Shown here piece by piece: positions 1 through 5,447 of a stretch of DNA of 8,327 nucleotides. This DNA is from Desulfurococcales archaeon (GTDB lineage Archaea > Thermoproteota > Thermoprotei_A > Sulfolobales > Desulfurococcaceae). The DNA lies in NCBI GenBank assembly GCA_015521265.1, contig WAON01000228.1, forward strand, positions 1 to 8,327, written 5' to 3'. Made by a program: the position numbers and the translations under genes. The notes below the pieces were generated by a model that ran no database searches, had not been told where the DNA came from, and saw nothing but the letters and a program-made list of their open reading frames with translations. The stretch's first letter is position 1; the number at the start of each line of letters is the position of its first letter.

Positions 1-35
1 AGGCTAGGGAGTTCGCTCAGAAGGCTGAAGTCTAA
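1..35 (+). CDS. C-terminal end of an unidentified protein (partial)
   Basis: The reading frame starting at base 3 is open to a TAA at 33-35 and gives the tail AREFAQKAEV. Its codons (GCT, GAG, AAG, GAA) fit a coding helix end, and a T-rich stretch follows directly, as expected after a gene. Another frame is also open here to a TAA at 55-57 (ending KPFYFYN), but it would read through the T-rich tract and has less gene-like codons. Ten residues are too few to name a product. The 5' part of the gene lies outside the window. Confidence 0.4.
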   Translation, partial: AREFAQKAEV

Positions 36-37
36 AC

Positions 38-51
38 CCTTTTATTTTTAC
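38..51 (+). terminator. T-rich transcription stop after the partial gene
   Basis: Two T runs (TTTT and TTTTT, separated by one A) lie 3 to 16 bases after the stop codon at 33-35. Archaeal RNA polymerase commonly terminates at such U-rich tracts without a hairpin. The rest of the gap before the helicase gene shows no other clear structure. Confidence 0.35.
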
Positions 52-127
52 AATTAAGTTTTTACCGCAGGAGATAATGGTGAGAAGCTCCTCAAAACAA
101 TACCATATACAATAGGGTTAGTGAACC

Positions 128-134
128 ATTATAG
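128..134 (+). promoter_or_regulatory. Possible TATA box for the helicase gene
   Basis: ATTATAG sits about 30 bases upstream of the TTG start at 161. That spacing would place transcription initiation at or just before the start codon, giving a nearly leaderless mRNA. This agrees with the lack of a ribosome binding site before 161. A second AT-rich candidate is around 103-110. The call is weak and positional only. Confidence 0.2.
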
Positions 135-160
135 CCGGCTAAAAGCCATATTGTATTCTA

Positions 161-2485
161 TTGAAGCTAGTAGTGGTGTATGCTGATTTGAGTATTTACC
201 GTGACGAGCTATTATTGACAACTTCGAGGATGCTTGAAGACTATTATCGTGGCGGTAGAGTACACATCGTCCACGTATACAGAGAAGTTGCCGGGGAGCC
301 TGAGCCTGGGCCCAGTATTGATGAACTAGACGAAATACCCGATCAAGTAAGGGAAGCATTGAAGAAGAGGGGGATTAATAGACTATACCGTTTCCAGTGG
401 GAAGCTGTAAAGAAGATCCTCGATGGTAAACACGTCGTAGTAACTGCTGGTACCGGGACGGGTAAGACGGAGGCATTCATGATCCCAATACTATCAAGGA
501 TCATAACCGGTAAGCCGAGGAAGCCAGCTGCAATACTAACCTATCCAACGAAGGCATTAGCAAGAGACCAGTTATCGAGACTATACGAATTCCTAGGATA
601 CGGTACTTTCTCCGCAGCGGTATATGATGGAGACACTCCTAGGAGGGCTAGGCAGAGAATCTCCAGTAATCCACCGGATATAATTGTTACAAACCCGGAC
701 ATGATTCATGTAGGACTAGTGCTTAGCCCAGCCATTAGGAGGTTCATCAAGACTGCCCAGTACATGGTTTTCGACGAACTACACGTTTACGAGGGAGTAT
801 TCGGGAGCCATGTACACGCAGTTATCGAGAGGGTTAAAAAGTACCGGGGAGGACTACCACCACTAATGATCGGCTCCTCCGCAACGATAGGTAATCCGAA
901 GGAGCATGCCGAGACACTATTCGGAGTCGATGTCGAAGTCGTTGAAGGACCTAGGAGGAGGCGTGGCGAAGCAGTACACGTAATGGTATCAGCAGGAAAC
1001 CTTAGCAGGTGGACGATCGCGGCTGGTCTTGCAAGCATACTCGTCCGGCAGGGTTTGAAAGTACTAGTATTCGCTGATAGCCAGCAAATGGTAGAGTTGA
1101 TCTCTAGGATAGCCCGGAAATCCTACGGTGTAGAACTATATGTTCACCGTGCAGGATTACCAATGGAGGAGCGGAGGCTAGTAGAATATAAGCTGCAGAG
1201 TGGTGAAGCATTAGGAGTAGTCGCTACACCAACACTAGAATTGGGGATAGATATAGGTTATCTAGACGCAGTAGTAATGGCTACAATACCCCCTAGCTAC
1301 GCTAAATACCTCCAGAGAGCCGGTAGAGCTGGGAGGAGGGGGCGTAGGGGATATATTTTCACAATACTAGCGGATGACCCAATAGATGCATACTATGAGA
1401 GAAACCCATCCCGCTTCTACAACCAAGAAATACCGCCCACATACATAGAGCCTGGAAACATCGAGGTATTAAAGATACACCTACTAGCACTACTACTACA
1501 ACAAGGACCGATCAGGCTTAAAGAACTAGATAAATACTGGTTTAAAGCAGCCCTAGAACTACAATCAATGGGGCTCGCAGTAATAACTGGTAACAGGGTG
1601 TTCCCGAACTGGAGGAAGGCCCGGCATTATTTCAGAGAATATATGAGTATTCGAGGCTCAGGCCCCCACGTAGTAATAATTAACAAGGCATCCGGTGATC
1701 CGATTGGTTATAGGGAGCTACCACAGGCAGTACTAGACCTATACCCTGAGGCTGTGTATTTGAGTTTTGGAAAGATCTATAGGGTTATCGGTATAGATGT
1801 TGATCGTAGGAGGGCGCTTGTAGAATCCCTCTCCGATGATACAACCTATTATACAAGACCACTATACACCGTAGACCTCCTAGACTACAAGCCGATAGAG
1901 TCAAGGGTAACTAGTCGAGGAATACCACTAGTATATGCAGATGTAGAGCTCGAACTCATAGTTGAGGGATACGTTGTAAGGAATTTCTGGGAGCAGGAGA
2001 ACCGCGGCGTTAAAAACTGGTACGATACACCGGTAAAATACAGCTACAAGACTAAAGCATTACTATTAAAGTATCCGGAAGTAGAAGAATGGGGGATCAT
2101 GGAAAACGCTGAAGCCTTCCACGCAATAGAACACGCACTAATATCAGCAGCAAGACCAGTCTGCGGAGCAGCACTAGGAGAAATGGGCGGTATAAGTTAT
2201 CCGAGCGGAGACATAGTAATATATGATGGAGCACCAGGAGGCTCGGGCCTTGCAAAACTATTATTCCACCGGTTCGAGAAAGCAGAAGAAATAGCCTACG
2301 AGATAGTAAGCAATTGCGACTGCGAAGACGGATGTCCAAGATGCATATACAGCCCATACTGTGGAAACAACAACCAAGTACTAAGCAGGAAGAAGGCAAA
2401 ATACGTGTTAGGAACAATAATAACGGGCAAAGGGAAGGTACTAGTGGAACCGATAACTAGTAAATACGGTAAACCAATAGCATAA
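161..2485 (+). CDS. Superfamily 2 DNA helicase with C-terminal DUF1998 zinc-binding domain (MrfA/Hrq1-like)
   Basis: A 774-residue ATP-dependent helicase with the full motif set. These are a Q-motif-like YRFQWEA (76-82), Walker A AGTGTGKT (96-103, K102), Ia PTKALA (129-134), Ib TNPDMIH (177-183), Walker B DELH (205-208), III SAT (240-242), IV VLVFADS (301-307), V ending LGIDIG (to 366), and VI QRAGRAGRRG (385-394). The C-terminal third matches DUF1998: HAIEH (654-658), YDGAPGGSGLA (688-698), then a cysteine cluster C719, C721, C725, C728, C734 that should bind zinc. The family includes bacterial MrfA and fungal Hrq1, 3'-to-5' DNA helicases of crosslink and adduct repair; a DNA-repair role in the cytoplasm is inferred from that. 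The TTG start at 161 is the first possible start after an in-frame stop at 140-142. It has no Shine-Dalgarno, so the gene may be leaderless. ATG at 230 (residue 24) is an alternative. The longer DISARM protein DrmA shares DUF1998, but no partner genes are seen. Confidence 0.9.
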   Translation: MKLVVVYADLSIYRDELLLTTSRMLEDYYRGGRVHIVHVYREVAGEPEPGPSIDELDEIPDQVREALKKRGINRLYRFQWEAVKKILDGKHVVVTAGTGTGKTEAFMIPILSRIITGKPRKPAAILTYPTKALARDQLSRLYEFLGYGTFSAAVYDGDTPRRARQRISSNPPDIIVTNPDMIHVGLVLSPAIRRFIKTAQYMVFDELHVYEGVFGSHVHAVIERVKKYRGGLPPLMIGSSATIGNPKEHAETLFGVDVEVVEGPRRRRGEAVHVMVSAGNLSRWTIAAGLASILVRQGLKVLVFADSQQMVELISRIARKSYGVELYVHRAGLPMEERRLVEYKLQSGEALGVVATPTLELGIDIGYLDAVVMATIPPSYAKYLQRAGRAGRRGRRGYIFTILADDPIDAYYERNPSRFYNQEIPPTYIEPGNIEVLKIHLLALLLQQGPIRLKELDKYWFKAALELQSMGLAVITGNRVFPNWRKARHYFREYMSIRGSGPHVVIINKASGDPIGYRELPQAVLDLYPEAVYLSFGKIYRVIGIDVDRRRALVESLSDDTTYYTRPLYTVDLLDYKPIESRVTSRGIPLVYADVELELIVEGYVVRNFWEQENRGVKNWYDTPVKYSYKTKALLLKYPEVEEWGIMENAEAFHAIEHALISAARPVCGAALGEMGGISYPSGDIVIYDGAPGGSGLAKLLFHRFEKAEEIAYEIVSNCDCEDGCPRCIYSPYCGNNNQVLSRKKAKYVLGTIITGKGKVLVEPITSKYGKPIA

Positions 2486-2488
2486 AAA
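2484..2488 (-). terminator. Possible minus-strand T5 stop
   Basis: On the minus strand the GC-rich stem is followed directly by TTTTT (plus-strand A run 2484-2488). A transcript from the gene at 2595-3359, or an RNA encoded on the minus strand across 2489-2580, could end here. The T5 overlaps the helicase stop region, so the two convergent transcripts would overlap slightly. Confidence 0.25.
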
Positions 2489-2580
2489 GGGCCGGGATGA
2501 CCTAGGCCTCTACTAGCTGACCCTTAACAGGGGCTGGGGGAATGAAGGATTCACGGACCGGGGGATCCGGCCTCTAACAC
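2489..2580 (+). ncRNA. Candidate structured RNA (GC-rich island, H/ACA-like)
   Basis: Between the helicase stop and the next gene lies an 87-base core (2489-2575) with 55 G or C (63%), clearly above its surroundings. In AT-leaning hyperthermophiles such islands often mark structured RNAs. By eye the ends close on each other: 2490-2495 pairs with 2567-2572 (GGCCGG with CCGGCC), extended across one bulged G by 2497-2498 with 2565-2566. Inside, a hairpin can form with CCC (2521-2523) against GGG (2530-2532) and AGC (2515-2517) against GCT (2533-2535), plus a weaker outer arm rich in G-U. A second small hairpin pairs GAAT 2540-2543 with ATTC 2549-2552. ACA occurs at 2577-2579, four bases after the basal stem, as in archaeal H/ACA guide RNAs. 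No convincing kink-turn or guide pocket was found, and the strand is uncertain. Good C/D boxes and tRNA features are absent. Confidence 0.35.
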
Positions 2581-2594
2581 CTTGCACTTCTCCA

Positions 2595-3359
2595 CTATTG
2601 CTTCCTCTTATAGATAACGATTAGAATTAACGCTATTGAGATTATAGTGATTATTGCCGGGATCAACACGTAGAGGAATGGGTTCGCCGGACTGGTAGAC
2701 CAGCCCTGAGGGGATTGCGGGATTGTTGTTTGAGCCGGGGATTGTTCTAGTATTGTCTCCCTACGGGAAATATTGAGTAGGGTTTTCAATCCCAGCCTCC
2801 TAGCAGTATAGACTGGTTTATCAAGGCGTAAACCCGGATACTTAGCTATGGGAATATTACCAGCGAAGACGTATAGAGTTGTAATATTCAGTATTGGGTA
2901 ATCACTACTCCTATCAGTAAGGTTTAGTGATGCAGTATATAATTCTAGGATTAAGGGCGAGAAGGAAAGATTTACACGTATACTATGATTATTAAACCTC
3001 GCAATCAAGAATTTATTAACAGTATCCAAAACCATTGTAAACGATAAGTTACTCGAGGATAAAAAACCCAGGTCTAGCCAACGATCCTGGGCCCCGGCTA
3101 ATAGGTATGCATGAATATTTTCCTCATCAGGATCCTTCATTAAAGCGAGGCCGTAAGCATAGATACCATCCGGTTTCAAGTATATTGTAAAAACACCGTA
3201 GTCGCCGAACTCCATTATAGTTGCATTAAAAACAAGTATATACGCACTATAACTCTCCCCGAACTTGTATGATTTACGATAAGCTGCAATACTGGTAGCT
3301 GGAACTGAGAGTATGACTAGTAATATTATTATAGCAGCTGCTCTAATAGTATGATTCAA
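2595..3359 (-). CDS. Secreted, C-terminally membrane-anchored protein of unknown function
   Basis: A 254-residue protein not recognised as a known family. A hydrophobic N-terminal signal sequence (about 6-26) is followed by a largely beta-type domain (about 30-200) carrying seven N-x-S/T sequons (N45, N104, N124, N130, N146, N158, N196). Next is a Ser/Thr/Pro/Gln-rich linker (about 205-225), then one transmembrane helix (about 229-250) and a short basic tail KRKQ. This is type I topology: the glycosylated domain outside the cell, beneath or within the S-layer, and a tiny cytoplasmic tail. The start is TTG at 3357-3359, the first start after an in-frame TGA, with GAGG four bases upstream. It is divergent from the membrane protein at 3467-3967, with 107 bases between them. 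No catalytic motif is visible; a structural or sensory envelope role is a guess. Confidence 0.75.
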   Translation of the reverse strand: MNHTIRAAAIIILLVILSVPATSIAAYRKSYKFGESYSAYILVFNATIMEFGDYGVFTIYLKPDGIYAYGLALMKDPDEENIHAYLLAGAQDRWLDLGFLSSSNLSFTMVLDTVNKFLIARFNNHSIRVNLSFSPLILELYTASLNLTDRSSDYPILNITTLYVFAGNIPIAKYPGLRLDKPVYTARRLGLKTLLNISRRETILEQSPAQTTIPQSPQGWSTSPANPFLYVLIPAIITIISIALILIVIYKRKQ

Positions 3360-3466
3360 ACAGCCTCAACCAGTCCCCGAGCTCAATCCATTAACGATAT
3401 CTTTAACCAGTCTAATAAGATATATCCACTGTTAAAAGATAAGGATTATTTTAGGGATGTGCGGGG
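3360..3466. promoter_or_regulatory. Divergent promoter region between two membrane-protein genes
   Basis: This 107-base gap holds start signals for both flanking genes. For the plus gene, TTAAAAG (3432-3438) would put initiation near 3460, a few bases before the TTG at 3467. For the minus gene, the complement of 3401-3407 reads GTTAAAG, placing initiation near 3376 and giving a leader of about 17 bases. The assignments rest on spacing and base composition only. Confidence 0.35.
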
Positions 3467-3967
3467 TTGACGCAGGAAATTATTAAATTGATAGAGAGCA
3501 TGTCCGGCCACGAGTACAGGTTTGCCTATTCACTATTTGGAATAGCTGGTTTTACATGGGGGCTTATAGATGCATTACTAGGCAGTAACTATGTTGCAAA
3601 ATACATTATAGCACCACTAATAGTAACAACCTTCCTATCATGGGGAATGTTCGAAGTGTACACTTGTAGACTGTGTCGTAGAGAAGTAAAACAGGGTTTC
3701 AGCCTTGTACTATACGGCTCGATGGGGCTCTACGGGTTAATGGGTACGACTAGCATGTTTATCCGCTTCCTACTACTAGATACTGGAGAAGAGTCTCCTA
3801 CGAATCTATCACCATGGCCGGGCATGCCTCTAAGCATATCATTCATAATAACAATAGTATTAACGATCCTATACATCTACTACGGTGCAAAGATCAATAT
3901 AAGCAATAAACACTACGTAGAAGAGCTAAGTAGAGAAAGAGGAGAAGCCCAGCCTAGTCTCTCCTAA
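3467..3967 (+). CDS. Four-helix membrane protein with a cytoplasmic or loop CxxC pair, unknown function
   Basis: A 166-residue integral membrane protein that I do not recognise. Hydrophobic segments lie at about 18-38, 45-65, 78-104 and 121-141. The loop between helices 2 and 3 carries C67-R-L-C70 followed by basic residues (RREVK), which suggests metal or thiol chemistry, or simply a positive-inside anchor; by that rule this loop would be cytoplasmic. The C-terminal tail (about 142-166) is charged. The TTG start is supported by a TATA-like element at 3432-3438 that implies an almost leaderless transcript. The ATG at 3500 (residue 12) is an alternative start, but it would drop part of the N-terminal helix. 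Its 3' end overlaps the opposite-strand gene at 3954-4253 by 14 bases. The divergent neighbour is also an envelope protein, so a shared role at the membrane is possible but unproven. Confidence 0.7.
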   Translation: MTQEIIKLIESMSGHEYRFAYSLFGIAGFTWGLIDALLGSNYVAKYIIAPLIVTTFLSWGMFEVYTCRLCRREVKQGFSLVLYGSMGLYGLMGTTSMFIRFLLLDTGEESPTNLSPWPGMPLSISFIITIVLTILYIYYGAKINISNKHYVEELSRERGEAQPSLS

Positions 3968-4253
3968 ACAAAGCCCCGGCAACACCTCTAAGCCCAGTCC
4001 TGATCTCACCTGCATCCTCATCCATTAAGGCTTCGAAAACCTTCTCCGTAATAGAATCAACAAGCTTCTCATCAACTGGAACCTCTAAACCATTAACACT
4101 AACCCTAGTCTCCGACCCAGGACTATAAACTTGGAGAATCCTAGGCTCAACACCCTTACGCATCAAGTAAGATGCCGCTACGAGTACAGCGTTCAATACT
4201 ACTCCACGGCCAGGAGATCCATATGTTACAGTTATAGTAACAACACGCCTCAA
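3954..4253 (-). CDS. Small alpha/beta protein, possibly thioredoxin-like fold without active-site cysteines
   Basis: Reading from TTG at 4251-4253 gives 99 residues beginning MRRVVTITV. The frame can be extended to a GTG at 4266-4268 (104 residues), but GAGGTG lies seven bases before the TTG and overlaps that GTG, so TTG is the better start. Predicted order: strand (VVTITV), a TYGSPGRG turn, helix, strand (RILQVYS), a strand pair around SVNGLEVPVDE, then a helix (about LVDSITEKVFEAL) and a basic tail. The beta-alpha-beta order and the VNG followed by PV resemble small thioredoxin/glutaredoxin-like archaeal proteins. However, the turn where CxxC would sit reads GSPG, and no cysteine remains from this start. 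A redox role is therefore unlikely and the fold guess is weak. Its stop lies inside the end of the convergent membrane-protein gene. Confidence 0.65.
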   Translation of the reverse strand: MRRVVTITVTYGSPGRGVVLNAVLVAASYLMRKGVEPRILQVYSPGSETRVSVNGLEVPVDEKLVDSITEKVFEALMDEDAGEIRTGLRGVAGALFRRD

Positions 4254-4260
4254 CCATAAA

Positions 4261-4266
4261 CACCTC
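4261..4266 (-). promoter_or_regulatory. Ribosome binding site GAGGTG that fixes the TTG start at 4253
   Basis: The complement of 4261-4266 reads GAGGTG, a strong match to the archaeal anti-Shine-Dalgarno. It is seven bases from the TTG at 4251-4253, the normal spacing, and collides with the longer GTG start at 4266-4268. Confidence 0.55.
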
Positions 4267-4282
4267 ACTAGTCAAGACCAGT

Positions 4283-4300
4283 TATTCTAAGAAGAGAATA
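4283..4300. repeat. 6-bp inverted repeat in the divergent intergenic region, operator-like
   Basis: TATTCT (4283-4288) and AGAATA (4295-4300) are exact reverse complements separated by six bases. The dyad lies between the TATA-like element at 4314-4320 and the minus-strand start at 4253, about where that transcript would begin. A repressor bound here would block initiation. The site is AT-rich and short, so chance is possible. Confidence 0.3.
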
Positions 4301-4313
4301 GCCAATAAGGGAA

Positions 4314-4321
4314 GTTTATAA
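4314..4321. promoter_or_regulatory. TATA-like element usable in both directions
   Basis: TTTATAAT reads as ATTATAAA on the other strand. Read to the right it places initiation near 4340-4345 and gives the gene at 4443 a leader of about 100 bases. Read to the left it places initiation near 4290 and gives the 3954-4253 gene a leader of about 40 bases. The long rightward leader matters because it contains the pairing segments described next. Confidence 0.35.
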
Positions 4322-4330
4322 TTGGGAGAA

Positions 4331-4419
4331 TACCCCGAGTATCCGGGTAATACAAGCATATATCAAGAGGTAACTCGGGGATAAGACCACTCGTTACCAG
4401 TTAAAAAAGTAACGAGTGG
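4331..4419 (+). promoter_or_regulatory. Structured leader with three mutually exclusive hairpins
   Basis: Three pairings seen directly compete for the same bases. First, CCCCGAGT (4333-4340) pairs with ACTCGGGG (4373-4380). Second, GGTAAC (4369-4374) pairs with GTTACC (4393-4398). Third, an 11-bp perfect inverted repeat pairs CCACTCGTTAC (4387-4397) with GTAACGAGTGG (4409-4419), with an 11-base A-rich loop. Arm two of the first hairpin overlaps arm one of the second, and arm two of the second overlaps arm one of the third. This 1:2, 2:3, 3:4 order is the layout of attenuators and riboswitch-like leaders. An extra small hairpin, TACCC (4331-4335) with GGGTA (4345-4349), is also possible. The third stem ends 11 bases before the AGGTG ribosome site of the gene at 4443. 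There is no T run after it, so translational control, a DNA operator or an independent small RNA are all open. Confidence 0.4.
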
Positions 4420-4442
4420 ATTAACCTAGTAGGTGTATAGTC

Positions 4443-4712
4443 ATGGCTTCAGAAGAAGCTATTAGTAAGAGAGCCTTCCACGTATTAAGGTTTATCGAGA
4501 ACAAGTATGTATCCATACTCGAGGAGATCCTCGCTGAAGAGGCTGAGATTAAGAGCCGTGCCGAGAGGACGCCTATCGACGAGATTAGGCTGATCGGGAT
4601 AGAGGCTATGAAGAAAATCATAGCAGACGAGCTGGGATTACCCTACGAAACCGAGGAGCCAGGACTACTTGAACTGATCAGTAGGGCTGAAGAAGCTGAA
4701 GCCATAGCTTAA
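4443..4712 (+). CDS. Small acidic helical protein, unknown function
   Basis: An 89-residue protein, not recognised. It is strongly helical on paper, rich in Glu, Ala and Ile, and without cysteine. An N-terminal helix (about 4-40) has an alternating acidic pattern. A TPIDEIR segment (43-49) then leads into a second helix (about 50-64), a short DELGLPYETEEPG turn, and an acidic C-terminal helix. It has no signal peptide or membrane segment, so it should be cytoplasmic, possibly oligomeric or a partner protein. The start is well supported: ATG with AGGTG (4431-4435) seven bases upstream. Its codons use more C and G in third positions (ATC, CTC, GAG) than the neighbours, suggesting high expression or a different history. 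The leader is highly structured. It overlaps the convergent gene at 4709-5446 by four bases at the stop codons. Confidence 0.75.
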   Translation: MASEEAISKRAFHVLRFIENKYVSILEEILAEEAEIKSRAERTPIDEIRLIGIEAMKKIIADELGLPYETEEPGLLELISRAEEAEAIA

Positions 4713-5446
4713 AACATCTTTTCCCTAGGCATTAATCTACGGAATATATTGATAGTGCTCCACGCATAAACATATAGTGTTTTAAGCCTAGAACCAACAA
4801 CTAGTCGGGCAAGGGGATAGTTATCCATTAACCCGGCAAGCCTATCAATAATCAACATCATATAATACATGTAGACATGCGTACCAATCCTCCCTAACAA
4901 ATCAATAGCGTTCCTCAACAAGCCCTTCCCGACGAGGTCATCGATCAAAACATAGCTATAACCATTTATAACGGGGATAAAAGCATCTATAACCTGCGGC
5001 TCAACAACGTATTCCCCCATACTATTATATTTCTCAAAGACTACGCCGCCCGGAGTCTCATAAACCCTAATCCCCGGATCAAAAACATTATCAACGACGA
5101 TGTAGCCGGGACAGCTTAAGGGGTTATAACCCCTAAAACCAATACCGGAATTTACTATTAAGTAATAAGTTGAGAAGGGTAGCTGGTAAGTTAAGCCTAG
5201 ATATACTAGTAGAGACTTAACCAAAACAGGTTTTAATCCAAGTATTTCGCCGAGTCTTAATGCTTCCCAATAATAATTGTTTACACCTATACCATTATTA
5301 ATCATCAGTAAAGACTCAACACTATCCCTAACCCGCTCGCTATCCTCAACCCCTACAGGTTTCAAGTATCTACAGTTTATCACTCTCCTAATCCTATTGA
5401 TCAACCCTGGCTTTGGGAGTATGTTTTTCTTAGCCATAAATACCAT
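4709..5446 (-). CDS. Conserved-looking soluble protein of unknown function, second gene of an operon
   Basis: A 245-residue protein I cannot assign. It begins with a basic segment (KKNILPKPGLINRIRR) and continues with a mixed helix/strand body. Strand-like runs include GYIVVDNVF (about 114-122) and YSYVLIDDLV (about 163-172). Moderately hydrophobic helices lie near 73-100 and 190-205, too polar or short to call membrane spans with confidence. The C-terminal helix ends in a basic tail (FRRLMPREK). There is no recognisable catalytic or metal motif. ATG at 5444-5446 lies one base after the stop of the upstream gene (5448-6551), so the two are almost certainly co-transcribed. A second ATG three codons in (MAKKN) is equally possible, with GGATGG five bases before it. 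The tight coupling suggests it works with the upstream membrane protein, perhaps at the inner membrane face. Confidence 0.7.
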   Translation of the reverse strand: MVFMAKKNILPKPGLINRIRRVINCRYLKPVGVEDSERVRDSVESLLMINNGIGVNNYYWEALRLGEILGLKPVLVKSLLVYLGLTYQLPFSTYYLIVNSGIGFRGYNPLSCPGYIVVDNVFDPGIRVYETPGGVVFEKYNSMGEYVVEPQVIDAFIPVINGYSYVLIDDLVGKGLLRNAIDLLGRIGTHVYMYYMMLIIDRLAGLMDNYPLARLVVGSRLKTLYVYAWSTINIFRRLMPREKMF

Positions 5447-5447
5447 C

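Noticed and set aside
2097..2417. A 106-codon minus-strand frame within the helicase gene
   Set aside because: It is antisense to the DUF1998 domain, whose HxxEH, YDGxPGG and cysteine motifs prove the plus frame; the Leu/Arg-rich translation is typical of a shadow.
2489..2580. tRNA or C/D box RNA in the GC-rich island
   Set aside because: A 7-bp acceptor-like stem exists, but no T-loop (GTTC) or D-arm fits on either strand. GGGATGA and CTGA resemble C and D' boxes, but no final D box or proper C' spacing follows.
4387..4419. CRISPR repeat or transposon end
   Set aside because: The 11-bp inverted repeat occurs once, with no regularly spaced copies, no target-site duplication and no transposase in the window.
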